Shown here piece by piece: positions 16,498 to 24,429 of a stretch of 64,000 nt of DNA. The notes under the pieces were generated by a model. It saw only the letters and a program-made list of their open reading frames with translations, was not told the DNA's origin and ran no database searches. The stretch's first letter is position 1; every line of letters begins with the position of its first letter. Source of the stretch: Streptomyces qaidamensis (GTDB lineage Bacteria; Actinomycetota; Actinomycetes; Streptomycetales; Streptomycetaceae); NCBI RefSeq assembly GCF_001611795.1, contig NZ_CP015098.1, forward strand, positions 3,410,001-3,474,000. Direction: 5' to 3'. Both the position numbers and the translations under genes were made by a program.

Positions 16498-17220
16498 TCA
16501 GTCCGTCCCGCGGCCCCGGCGGACACCGCGTCGCAGCACGACGATCACCGCGGCGGCCACCCCCGCGAGTACCAGCCCGGTCACCCCCTGCGCCGCGCCG
16601 GGACCGGCGCCCCGCTCCTCGGCGGCGATGCGCTCGGCGGCACCGCCACCGCCCGCCCGGACGGGGGCGACGGGCGAGGCCGGCGCACCGGGCCGGTGAG
16701 AGGGGAACGTCTCCGGGTCACGGCCGGGAGCGGACGGCTGCCCGCCCCCTTCCGGCGCGGGCTGCTGCCCGCCCCTACCTGGCGCGGGCTGCTGTCCGAC
16801 CTCACCGTTCGCCGGCTCACCGTGCGCGGGCTGCTGTCCACCGGCCCCGGACACGGGCAGCGGCGCGGCGCCGGACCCCCGCGCCGTGCCGTCCCGGACG
16901 GTGAGGGTGACGGTCTGCCTCGCGGCACCGCAGGTGATCCGCACGGCGTACGGACCCGCCTCGATCGTGGAGCGGACGCGGCTCTCACCGGCAAGCTCGC
17001 GCGCTCCGGTGACGGTGAGCCGGGCGTCCGCGACGAACGCCGCCGAGGCGGCCACGGCCGTCCGCTGCGCGCAGCCGGTCAGGCGGAGTGTGACGTCAGT
17101 GCCGGGGGCGGGGGCCGCCGGGGTCACCGAGACGCTCCCCTCGTCCGCCGCGTACGCCGAGGGGGCGAGGGCGACGACGGCCAGGACGCTCGTACAGACA
17201 GTGACTCTCAGGAAACCCAT
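16498..17220 (-). CDS. Secreted, membrane-anchored protein with Gly-Gln-Pro repeats
   Basis: A 240-residue protein: signal peptide (cleavage after 'PSAYA', about residue 24), an Ig-like beta domain (about 25-108, with 'PGTDVTLRLTGC' and 'YAVRITCGAARQTVTLTV', two Cys), then a low-complexity region with GQQPA-type repeats, and a final helix (GVTGLVLAGVAAAVIVVL) with a basic tail. No LPxTG-like motif precedes the final helix, so it is a membrane-anchored surface protein. It is followed 2 bases later by the class F sortase gene. Confidence 0.75.
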   Translation of the reverse strand: MGFLRVTVCTSVLAVVALAPSAYAADEGSVSVTPAAPAPGTDVTLRLTGCAQRTAVAASAAFVADARLTVTGARELAGESRVRSTIEAGPYAVRITCGAARQTVTLTVRDGTARGSGAAPLPVSGAGGQQPAHGEPANGEVGQQPAPGRGGQQPAPEGGGQPSAPGRDPETFPSHRPGAPASPVAPVRAGGGGAAERIAAEERGAGPGAAQGVTGLVLAGVAAAVIVVLRRGVRRGRGTD

Positions 17221-17341
17221 CGTGAACCTCCAGACGCCTGGAGCCTCCCCCGGGCGGAGGGCCGTCGCATCCTCAGGGACGCGGCGGCTGCTCCGTACGG
17301 GTGACGACGGGTTTGAGCTCTTCGGGTGCCGGCGCCCGGGC

Positions 17342-18121
17342 TCAGACCCGTTCGACGAGGTCCGCGATCGAGTCCACGACCTGCGACGGCCGGTAGGGGA
17401 AGTCCTCGACCTGTTCGGGCCGGGTCAGGCCGGTGAGCACCAGGAACGTCTGCATCCCGGCCTCTATGCCGGCCAGCACGTCGGTGTCCATGCGGTCGCC
17501 GATCATGGCGCTGGTCTCGGAGTGCGCCCCGATGGCGTTCAGCCCGGTCCGCATCATCAGCGGGTTCGGCTTGCCCGCGAAATACGGCTTCTTGCCGGTC
17601 GCCTGGGTGATCAGCGCGGCCACCGCGCCGGTCGCGGGCAGCGGTCCCTCGGTGGAGGGACCCGTCTCGTCGGGGTTGGTGCAGATGAACCGGGCGCCGC
17701 CGAGGATGAGCCGAACCGCCTTCGTCATGGCCTCGAAGGAGTACGTGCGGGTCTCGCCGAGGACGACGTAGTCCGGCTCGTGGTCGGTCAGGATGTAGCC
17801 GATGTCGTGCAGCGCGGTGGTGAGCCCGGCCTCGCCGATGACGTACGCCGAGCCGCCCGGCCGCTGGTCGTCCAGGAACTGGGCGGTGGCCAGGGCCGAG
17901 GTCCAGATGCTCTCGATCGGCACCTCCAGGCCCATGCGGCGCAGCCGGGCGTGCAGGTCGCGCGGGGTGTACATCGAGTTGTTGGTGAGGACCAGGAAGG
18001 GCTTCCCGGACTCGCGCAGCTTCTTGAGGAAGGCGTCGGCGCCGGGGATCGGTACGCCCTCGTGGATGAGCACACCGTCCATGTCGGTGAGCCACGACTC
18101 GATGGGCTTGCGGTCTGCCAT
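17342..18121 (-). CDS. HAD-IIA family phosphatase (NagD-like)
   Basis: A 259-residue cytoplasmic sugar- or nucleotide-phosphatase. HAD motif I (WLTDMDGVL, nucleophile and acid Asp), motif II (LVLTNNS), motif III Lys (FAGKPNPLM) and motif IV (AMIGDRMDTDVLAGIEAG) are all present with the C2b cap of the IIA subfamily between motifs II and III. Length and order fit NagD. True substrates of NagD-type enzymes are broad; none can be chosen from context. Confidence 0.9.
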   Translation of the reverse strand: MADRKPIESWLTDMDGVLIHEGVPIPGADAFLKKLRESGKPFLVLTNNSMYTPRDLHARLRRMGLEVPIESIWTSALATAQFLDDQRPGGSAYVIGEAGLTTALHDIGYILTDHEPDYVVLGETRTYSFEAMTKAVRLILGGARFICTNPDETGPSTEGPLPATGAVAALITQATGKKPYFAGKPNPLMMRTGLNAIGAHSETSAMIGDRMDTDVLAGIEAGMQTFLVLTGLTRPEQVEDFPYRPSQVVDSIADLVERV

Positions 18122-18202
18122 GTGCGGGATCTCCTGCCGTACGCGGTCCAGCGTGCGACCCAGCCTAGACAGTGGCGGGATCTTGCGGAATGGCCCGCGT
18201 GC

Positions 18203-18225
18203 GGCGTCCCGACTGGCGGGACGCC
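18203..18225 (-). terminator. Hairpin terminator after the LAxTG protein gene
   Basis: A perfect 9-bp stem (GGCGTCCCG / CGGGACGCC) with a 5-base loop lies 3 bases after the stop codon of the gene at 18229. It has no T-run, which is usual for Streptomyces. Confidence 0.7.
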
Positions 18226-18228
18226 TGA

Positions 18229-19011
18229 TCAGCGGCGACGGCGGGCGACGAGCAGGACCCCGCCGCCGGTGAGCAGCAGGGCCGCGGCGGCGACGACCTG
18301 CGTGCCGGTGCCCGTCCGGGCCAGTTCCTCAGCGAAGGGGAACCGGTCCTCGCGGGGCGGGACGGAGGCGTCGGGGTCGGGGTCGGGGCGGGTCTCCTTA
18401 CCGGTGTCGGTGTCGGTGCCGGTGTCGGTCCCCGCGTCCCCGCCGCCGATCCCGAACCGGTAGTCGTTCGACTGCCCGACCCAGTCGCCGTCGTCGTCGT
18501 GCCGCTGCACCACCGCGGCGTTGGCCGTGACGTCGTTGGGCACGGCGTCCGAGGTGAGCATGAGCCGCACCTTCACGGTGACGGTCCTGCCCGGCCCGAC
18601 GGTGAACCCGGCGAACCGGTCCTCCTCGTCGGTGAACGCCCCGACCAGTTCGTCCTCGCCGGTCTTCTCGAAGCGCACGGGGTGGGCCCGCGGCCCCTCG
18701 AAGAACTCGAGACGCGGCTGGGACGGTTCCAGAGCGCGCTTGTCGTCGACGAGGACGACGACGGGGTGGATGCCGGTGCAGGTCCGGTCGGTGGTGTTGG
18801 TCAGGTCGACGTACCAGGTCCCGAACCCGCCCCCGGCCGTGTAGGAGTCCGGCCCGCCGTGGATGCGGGTGGTGAGCGGGAAGGTGTGGTCGTCGGGCGC
18901 GGCACAGGCGGGCGCCGGGGCGTCCGCGTACGCCGGACGAGCACCGGGGAGCAGGACGGCGGCCGTCGCTGCCGCCGCCAGGCAGAGATGAGCGGGCGTG
19001 CAGAGTCGCAT
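18229..19011 (-). CDS. Cell-wall anchored secreted protein with LAxTG-type sorting signal
   Basis: A 260-residue surface protein. A signal peptide ends near 'RPAYADA' (residue about 30). A beta-sandwich region follows (about 40-175, with 'GTWYVDLTNTTDRTCTG' and 'VTVKVRLMLTSDAVPNDVTANA' segments). A Asp/Thr-rich spacer with DTGTDTDTG repeats comes next. The C-terminus is a textbook sorting signal: LARTG, a hydrophobic run (VVAAAALLLTGGGVLLV) and ARRRR. LAxTG is the class E sortase motif in Streptomyces. Function is unknown; it resembles other wall-exposed 'DUF11-like' proteins of this genus. Confidence 0.8.
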   Translation of the reverse strand: MRLCTPAHLCLAAAATAAVLLPGARPAYADAPAPACAAPDDHTFPLTTRIHGGPDSYTAGGGFGTWYVDLTNTTDRTCTGIHPVVVLVDDKRALEPSQPRLEFFEGPRAHPVRFEKTGEDELVGAFTDEEDRFAGFTVGPGRTVTVKVRLMLTSDAVPNDVTANAAVVQRHDDDGDWVGQSNDYRFGIGGGDAGTDTGTDTDTGKETRPDPDPDASVPPREDRFPFAEELARTGTGTQVVAAAALLLTGGGVLLVARRRR

Positions 19012-19108
19012 GATGATGTGACATTCCGACCGGCGGGGATCGCGAGACGGCGCCCGCCCGAATCACCCCCGAACGGCGGCGCGGATCCGCCCGGTCGGCG
19101 GACGCGAC

Positions 19109-19324
19109 CTAGCGGCGGCCCAGGGCCTTCGCGCGTGTGTGGGCCCAGCCCGCGAGGACGAGACCCACCGCGGTGAGGACCGCGTAGGTCACCAGCAGCG
19201 GGACGAAGCCACCGGGCAGCCCGCCCAGCAGGCCCCGCTTGTCGTCGATGAGGAGCCGGGCGAGCCCCTGGACGCACACCGCCAGCACCAGCATGCCGAG
19301 AACCTGCAGGATGTCGTACTTCAT
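19109..19324 (-). CDS. Small two-helix membrane protein
   Basis: A 71-residue protein with two hydrophobic helices (LQVLGMLVLAVCVQGLARLL and GFVPLLVTYAVLTAVGLVLAGWA) joined by a short hydrophilic turn, and a basic end. It is divergent from the TetR gene at 19445. A perfect 15-base inverted repeat sits 23 bases upstream of its start, so it is probably the regulated target. Function unknown. Confidence 0.7.
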   Translation of the reverse strand: MKYDILQVLGMLVLAVCVQGLARLLIDDKRGLLGGLPGGFVPLLVTYAVLTAVGLVLAGWAHTRAKALGRR

Positions 19325-19346
19325 GGCCTTCCTTTCCGCTAGGAAC

Positions 19347-19361
19347 TACGTTACGAACGTA
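19347..19361. promoter_or_regulatory. Candidate TetR operator
   Basis: TACGTT-ACG-AACGTA is a perfect 6-3-6 inverted repeat in the divergent promoter region between the small membrane protein and the TetR gene. Size and placement suit a TetR dimer that controls both. Confidence 0.6.
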
Positions 19362-19444
19362 TCAATCAGCGGAGGTATATCCGCCCGATATGGCAGGCGA
19401 TCTTCTGATTACGTCACACTTTCTCGACGCGCTATCGTGGAAAG

Positions 19445-20275
19445 GTGCGTGACGAAAAGACGCGGGCGTGCCCGGTGTGCGGCGCGGCCCTGACCCGTCC
19501 GAGCCGGGGCCGTCCGCCCGTGTACTGCTCCCGGAGCTGTCAGGCCCGGGCCTACCGCAGGCGCAGGCAGCCGCTGCCCGAGCCGGGCACGCCGCCCGCG
19601 TCCCCGCCGTCGGACGTCCGGGCGCGGCAGCGGCGCCGGATCGCCGAGGCGGTGTGGCGGATCGCGGCCGGACAGGGCCTGGACGCGGCCAGCATGCGCA
19701 GGATCGCGGCGGAGGCGGGGGTGTCACTGCGGGTCGTGCAGTACCACTTCGACTCCAAGCACGCCCTCCTGGTGGACGCGCTGCGCCTGCTGCACGAGGA
19801 GAACGAGCGGCTGGCCCGGGCGCGCATCCCGTACGACATGACCGACCCGTGCGCGCTGCTGCGGGCCGTGCTGGACGAGTTCCTTCCGCTGGACGAGCAA
19901 CGCGCCTTCGCCCTGCGCGTGTTCACGGCGTACTACGCGCGCAGCCTGACCGATCCCGAGCTCGCGGCGGTCTTCCTGGCGGCCGAGCAGCCGCTGGAAG
20001 ACCTCGTCGCGGACATCATCGGGGCCGGCCAGGCGGCGGGGAGCACGGCCCCGGGCATCGACCGGGCACACGAGGCCGACCTGCTGGTGTCGGGAGCCGT
20101 CGGGCTGGGCCTGGACGTCGTACACGAACGCCGGTCCCTCGCGGGAGTGCGGAAGGTGCTGGACTATCACCTGGCCAGGATCTTCCCGGCCGAGGCCGCA
20201 GTGCCGTTGGCGACCGCCGGGGCCGCCGGGCATCGATCGTCAGCGCCCGGACATCAGCCGCGCACCGCGCCCTGA
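19445..20275 (+). CDS. TetR-family regulator with an N-terminal zinc-ribbon-like segment
   Basis: A 276-residue protein. Residues 8-45 carry a four-Cys pattern (ACPVCGAA ... VYCSRSCQARAYRRRR), which looks like a treble-clef or zinc-ribbon DNA-recognition element. A normal TetR helix-turn-helix follows (about 60-105: IAEAVWRIAAGQG, SMRRIAAEAGVSLRVVQYHF, with the 'YHFDSKHALL' end), then an all-helical ligand domain. TetR proteins normally begin at the helix-turn-helix, so the head is an added module. A perfect palindrome lies in the divergent promoter, so autoregulation with the small membrane protein gene is likely. The extreme C-terminus is low complexity. Confidence 0.85.
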   Translation: MRDEKTRACPVCGAALTRPSRGRPPVYCSRSCQARAYRRRRQPLPEPGTPPASPPSDVRARQRRRIAEAVWRIAAGQGLDAASMRRIAAEAGVSLRVVQYHFDSKHALLVDALRLLHEENERLARARIPYDMTDPCALLRAVLDEFLPLDEQRAFALRVFTAYYARSLTDPELAAVFLAAEQPLEDLVADIIGAGQAAGSTAPGIDRAHEADLLVSGAVGLGLDVVHERRSLAGVRKVLDYHLARIFPAEAAVPLATAGAAGHRSSAPGHQPRTAP

Positions 20276-20366
20276 TACCGGCCCCGGCACCAGCTCAGCC
20301 GGCGCTTCTCGCGCAGCGTCCTGCCCGAGCCGCTGAACCGGCCGAGCCACTCCCCGACCCGGCGCT

Positions 20367-21758
20367 TCAGATGCCGCCACGCCCGAACACCGGCCCCAGC
20401 ACCAGCTCGGCCGCCCCCGCCGCCACGACGCCGCCGCCCCCCGCCGCGACGCGCACCGGTACAACGTCCTGGCCCGTGCGCCTGGCCCAGGCCTCCAGCA
20501 CCGCGCCGACCCCGTCCGTGAAGGTCTCCGGGGCCGCCGCCACCGTCCGGCCGCCGAGCAGGACGACGTCGATGTCGAGCAGCCCGATGAGGTTCGCCGC
20601 CCCGGCCCCCAGGACCCGTGCCGCCTCCCGCAGATCACCGCGCGCCACCGCACCGAGGCACAGGGCCTCGACGCAGCCCCGGTTCCCGCAGGTGCAGGGC
20701 GGGCCGTCGAGCTGGATCACCTGGTGGCCGAACTCCCCGGCCCCGGTCCTGGCACCCCGGTGCACGCTGCCGCCGATGACCAGCCCTGCGCCCAGTCCCG
20801 TGCCGAGGTGCAGGTACGCGAAGGAGCCGCACTCGCCACCGGCGGCGAGGCCCAGCGCCGCCGCGTTGGTGTCCTTGTCGACCACGACCGGCGCGCCGAG
20901 CCGCTCCGCCAGCGCCTCCCGCAGCGGGAAGCCGTCCCACTCGGGGAATCCGGTCACCCGGTGCAGGACCCCCCGGGCATGATCAAGCGGCCCGGGCAAC
21001 GCGATCCCTACGCCGAGCAGGGCGGGGCCGAGCCGGGCCGGGCCCAGCAGGGAATCCCCACTGCCCCCGGCAGCCCCCTGCCGGGAAGCCTCTCCGAGCC
21101 CAGCCGCCCCCTGCGGGGAGGTCTCACCGACCTCGGCCGCCCCCGACCCGGATGCCCCGCCGGGACCCGCCTCCTCCTGCTGGGGCCCTCCGTCGACCGC
21201 CCCCTGCCGGGAGGCCCCGCCGCCCCCGGCCGCTCCCAGCCGGGGAACCACACCCGTCCCGGCCGCCGCCAGCGCTTCCGTCACCGTCTCCCGTACCGCC
21301 CCCAGCACGGCCTCCGCCCCCGCCCCCAGGTCCAGCGCGGCCCGCCGCTCCCCCACCACCGTGCCCCGCAGGTCCACGAGCACGGCTCGTACCTCGTCCC
21401 GGTCCAGGTGGACGCCGACCGCGTGCCCGGCCTCCGGCACCAGCCTCAGGACCGTGCGCGGCTTGCCCCCGGTCGACGCCCGGCGTCCCGCCTCCGCCGC
21501 GAGGCCGTCCTCCCGCAGCCGGGCCGTGATCTTGCTGACCGCCTGGGGAGTGAGCCCGGTGCGCTCGGCGAGTTCGAGCCGGCTGATGCCCTCGTCCCCT
21601 GCCGCCCGCAACAGGTCGAGCACCAGCGCGGCGTTGTGGCTGCGCAGGGCGAGCAGGTTCACCCCGCCGCCACCCGGCCCGACCGGACCGGTCGTCCCCG
21701 GCCCTCCCGCCCCGCGCATGCCGCCCACTCCGCCCGTACGGTCGTCCGCCCTGTTCAC
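20367..21758 (-). CDS. ROK-family transcriptional repressor with an internal low-complexity insert
   Basis: A 463-residue regulator. A MarR-like winged helix (about residues 40-95: 'ALVLDLLRAAGDEGISRLELAERTG', 'PQAVSKITARLREDG') precedes a ROK sugar-kinase-like domain. ROK marks are 'VVDKDTNAAALG', 'LGTGLGAGLVIGG' and the zinc motif 'CTCGNRGCVEAL'. Between the first ROK strand block and the sugar-binding part lies an insert of about 85 residues (near 155-240) with GASRQGA/GEASRQGAAG-like repeats, absent from typical ROK proteins. The GTG at 21758 is chosen because it leaves the operator free. It is divergent from an oxidoreductase gene over a shared palindrome, so it probably represses that gene. 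Confidence 0.85.
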   Translation of the reverse strand: MNRADDRTGGVGGMRGAGGPGTTGPVGPGGGGVNLLALRSHNAALVLDLLRAAGDEGISRLELAERTGLTPQAVSKITARLREDGLAAEAGRRASTGGKPRTVLRLVPEAGHAVGVHLDRDEVRAVLVDLRGTVVGERRAALDLGAGAEAVLGAVRETVTEALAAAGTGVVPRLGAAGGGGASRQGAVDGGPQQEEAGPGGASGSGAAEVGETSPQGAAGLGEASRQGAAGGSGDSLLGPARLGPALLGVGIALPGPLDHARGVLHRVTGFPEWDGFPLREALAERLGAPVVVDKDTNAAALGLAAGGECGSFAYLHLGTGLGAGLVIGGSVHRGARTGAGEFGHQVIQLDGPPCTCGNRGCVEALCLGAVARGDLREAARVLGAGAANLIGLLDIDVVLLGGRTVAAAPETFTDGVGAVLEAWARRTGQDVVPVRVAAGGGGVVAAGAAELVLGPVFGRGGI

Positions 21759-21781
21759 ACCACCATTGTCCCCGGCGCTTG

Positions 21782-21808
21782 CACTTTGGCAACAGCGTTG
21801 CGAAAGTG
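21782..21808. promoter_or_regulatory. ROK-type operator in a divergent promoter
   Basis: CACTTTGGCAAC-AGC-GTTGCGAAAGTG is a 12-3-12 inverted repeat with a single mismatch. It lies between the ROK gene and the oxidoreductase, 7 bases before the latter's ATG. It would block both promoters. Confidence 0.75.
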
Positions 21809-21814
21809 GGTGGC

Positions 21815-22906
21815 ATGACTGGCACACCCCCCGGCACAGCCCCCGGCTCGCCCCTCCGCGTCGGCCTTATCGGCTACGGCCTCGCCGGCTCCGTCTTCCA
21901 CGCCCCGCTGATCGCCGCCACGGAGGGCCTCGCCCTCGACACGGTGGTCACCTCGAACCCGGAGCGGCAGCAGCAGGCCCGCGCCGAGTTCCCGGATGTC
22001 CGCCTCGCCGCCACACCGGACGAGCTGTTCGCCCGGGCCGCCGAGCTGGACCTGATCGTCGTGGCGTCCCCGAACAAGACGCACGTGCCGCTCGCGACGA
22101 CCGCGCTGAAGGCCGGCCTGCCGGTCGTCGTCGACAAGCCCGTCGCGGGCACCGCGGCCGAGGCCCGCGAGCTGGCCGCCCTGGCCGAGGAGCGCGAGCT
22201 GCTCCTCTCCGTCTTCCAGAACCGCCGCTGGGACAACGACTTCCTCACCCTGCGCAAGCTGTTGAACGAGGGCGAGCTGGGCGACGTCTGGCGGTTCGAA
22301 TCCCGCTTCGAGCGCTGGCGTCCGAAGCCGAAGGGCGGCTGGCGGGAGTCCGGCGACCCCGCAGAGATCGGAGGTCTGCTCTACGACCTCGGCAGCCATG
22401 TCGTCGACCAGGCCCTGGTCCTGTTCGGCCCGGCGGCCTCCGTCTACGCGGAGACGGACATCCGCCGCCCGGGCGCCGAGACGGACGACGACACGTTCAT
22501 CGCGATCACGCACACCGGCGGCGTCCGCTCCCACCTCCACGTCTCCGCGACGACCGCCCAACTCGGCCCCCGCTTCCGCGTCCTGGGCTCTGCCGCCGGT
22601 TACGTCAAGTACGGCCTCGACCCCCAGGAGGCGGCACTCCGGGACGGCCTTCGCCCCGGCCCCGGCTGGGGTGCGGAGCCCGAGTCGCTGTGGGGCCGCG
22701 TCGGCTCCGGCGAGTCCCCGGTCACCGGCGGCGGCCGCGCCGAACCCACCCTCGCGGGCGACTACCCGGCCTACTATGCGGCCGTGGCGAAGGCCCTGCT
22801 GGAGGGCGCCCCGAATCCGGTGACCGCACGGGAGGCGGCCGCCGCCCTGGACGTACTGGAGGCCGCCCGTCGTTCGGCCCGCGAGAAGGTGACGGTGACG
22901 CTGTGA
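21815..22906 (+). CDS. Gfo/Idh/MocA-family oxidoreductase
   Basis: A 363-residue NAD(P)-dependent sugar or inositol dehydrogenase type enzyme. The Rossmann start 'RVGLIGYGLAGSVFHAPLI' carries the dinucleotide motif. 'VVASPNKTHVPLATTALKAG' and 'VVVDKPVAGTAAEA' hold the family's EKP-like motif (here DKP, Lys catalytic). 'GGLLYDLGSHVVDQAL' holds the active-site Asp and His. The ATG is just downstream of the ROK palindrome. The next gene starts at its TGA (GTGA overlap). A role in sugar or polyol oxidation under ROK control is likely. Confidence 0.9.
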   Translation: MTGTPPGTAPGSPLRVGLIGYGLAGSVFHAPLIAATEGLALDTVVTSNPERQQQARAEFPDVRLAATPDELFARAAELDLIVVASPNKTHVPLATTALKAGLPVVVDKPVAGTAAEARELAALAEERELLLSVFQNRRWDNDFLTLRKLLNEGELGDVWRFESRFERWRPKPKGGWRESGDPAEIGGLLYDLGSHVVDQALVLFGPAASVYAETDIRRPGAETDDDTFIAITHTGGVRSHLHVSATTAQLGPRFRVLGSAAGYVKYGLDPQEAALRDGLRPGPGWGAEPESLWGRVGSGESPVTGGGRAEPTLAGDYPAYYAAVAKALLEGAPNPVTAREAAAALDVLEAARRSAREKVTVTL

Positions 22907-23425
22907 CCCACAAGAGCAACCCCCCCCCACAGCCAGGGGCTCACCCCGAAGTTCCACCCGGAGCTCACCCCGAGCCTGGAGGAGCTGGAGAAGCAGGAAC
23001 GCCACCTGGTGTTCCGCCAGTTCACGTACGACGACGCCTGGGCGCTCGGCTCGCTCCTCGTCGAGCTGGCCCGGGAGCGGCATGCCCCGGTCGCCATCGA
23101 CATCCACCGCGCCGGCCAGCAGCTGTTCCACGCGGCCCTGCCGGGCTCGACCCCGGACAACGACGCCTGGATCGCCCGCAAGCGCCGCGTGGTCGAGCGT
23201 TACGGCTCCGCCTCCTACCTGGTGGGCGCCCGCTTCCGCGCCAAGGGCAGCACCTTCGAGGAGTCCTCGCGCCTCGACCCCGACACCTACGCGGCCCACG
23301 GCGGCTCGTTCCCGATCACCGTCGACGGCGTGGGCGTGATCGGCGCGGTGACGGTGTCCGGGCTGCCGCAACTCCAGGACCACCGGCTGGTGGTGGAGGC
23401 GCTGGAGCGGTTCCTGGACCGCTGA
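22903..23425 (+). pseudogene. UPF0303/heme-degrading-domain protein gene, frameshifted at a C tract
   Basis: The family domain is clear from 22940 on: 'LTPKFHPELTPSLEELEKQE', 'FRQFTYDDAWALGSLLVELAR' and 'PVAIDIHRAGQQLFHAALPG', ending 'VVEALERFLDR'. The natural start appears to be the GTG at 22903, which overlaps the stop of the oxidoreductase (GTGA). From that GTG the frame is lost at a run of nine C (22920-22928); one C fewer would restore an unbroken protein of about 173 residues. The only in-frame alternative is an internal GTG at 23009 (138 residues), which drops conserved N-terminal residues. A sequencing error, a mutation or slippage could explain it. UPF0303 proteins have no settled function. 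Confidence 0.75.
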
Positions 23426-23428
23426 CCT

Positions 23429-23443
23429 TCGTTCCCGGAACGA
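23429..23443. terminator. Short palindrome after the UPF0303 gene
   Basis: TCGTTCC-C-GGAACGA is a 7-1-7 inverted repeat 3 bases after the stop codon. It could be a weak terminator or an operator for the next gene. Confidence 0.3.
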
Positions 23444-23526
23444 GCCCGGAATGAGCGGGGACCCCCTCCGGTTGGCACCTGCGTACGCGTGATCGAGCAC
23501 GGCGCCCACCGGAGGGACCCCACCCC

Positions 23527-24393
23527 ATGACCACCCCCCTGAAGGACACCGTCGGCCGGTACGGCATCTGGAGCGTAGGCCTGCGCTCGGAGGACCCGGA
23601 CCGGCGCGGCGAACTCGCCGAGGCCGCCGCCGAACTGGAGGAACTCGGCTACGGCGCCGTCTGGCTGGGCGGCAACAGCTCCGCCGCCAACGCCGCCCCG
23701 CTGATCGGGGCGACCTCCACGCTCACGGTCGGCACCAGCATCCAGAGCATCTGGCAGCACGAACCGGACGCCGCCGCCGCGGCCTTCGCGGAACTGGAGT
23801 CGGCCCACCCCGGGCGTTTCCTGCTGGGCCTCGGGGTCAGCCACGCCAAGCGCGTGGAGCAGTACGCCCGCCCCTACTCGGCGCTGGTCGGCCACCTCGA
23901 CGGCCTGGACACCGCGGGAGTTCCTGCGGAGCGCCGGCTCCTGGCCGCCCTGGGCCCGAAGTCGCTGCGGCTGGCCCGCGACCGGGCGGCGGGCTCGATC
24001 CCGTACCTGGTCACCCCGGAGCACACGGCGCACGCCCGCGAGATCCTGGGCGACGCCCCGCTGCTGGCGCCGGAGCTGGGCGTCGTCCCGGAGACGGACC
24101 CGGTCCGCGCCCGCTCCCTGGCCCGCGAGTTCCTGGAGATCTACCTCCCCCTGCCGAACTACACCAACAACTTCCTCCGGCACGGCTTCACCGAGGACGA
24201 CCTGAAGGACGGCGGCAGCGACCGCCTGGTCGACGCCCTGTTCGCCTGGGGCGACGACCAGGCGATCCGCACCAGGATCGACGCCTTCTTCGAGGCGGGC
24301 GCGGACCACGTCGCCCTCCAGGTCCTGACCGGCGAGCCCCGCGACGCCCTCCCGAGGAAGGCGTGGCGCGAGGTGGCGGCTCTGCTCGCCTGA
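23527..24393 (+). CDS. F420-dependent LLM-class oxidoreductase
   Basis: A 288-residue luciferase-like (beta/alpha)8 flavin or F420 enzyme. Family marks are 'GIWSVGLRSEDPDRRGEL', 'ELEELGYGAVWLGGN', 'STLTVGTSIQSIWQHEP', 'PGRFLLGLGVSHAKRVEQYARPY' in segments and 'PYLVTPEHTAHAREILG'. The layout fits the TIGR03620-type probable F420 group of actinomycetes. The ATG follows GGAGGG 9 bases upstream. Substrate unknown. Confidence 0.88.
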   Translation: MTTPLKDTVGRYGIWSVGLRSEDPDRRGELAEAAAELEELGYGAVWLGGNSSAANAAPLIGATSTLTVGTSIQSIWQHEPDAAAAAFAELESAHPGRFLLGLGVSHAKRVEQYARPYSALVGHLDGLDTAGVPAERRLLAALGPKSLRLARDRAAGSIPYLVTPEHTAHAREILGDAPLLAPELGVVPETDPVRARSLAREFLEIYLPLPNYTNNFLRHGFTEDDLKDGGSDRLVDALFAWGDDQAIRTRIDAFFEAGADHVALQVLTGEPRDALPRKAWREVAALLA

Positions 24394-24429
24394 GCTGCTT
24401 CCGCCAGGGGCGGTCCGGCAGGGCACGGT

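Noticed and set aside
15818..17220. Sortase plus neighbour as a pilus cluster
   Set aside because: The neighbour has no LPxTG motif or pilin domain, and only one sortase is present.
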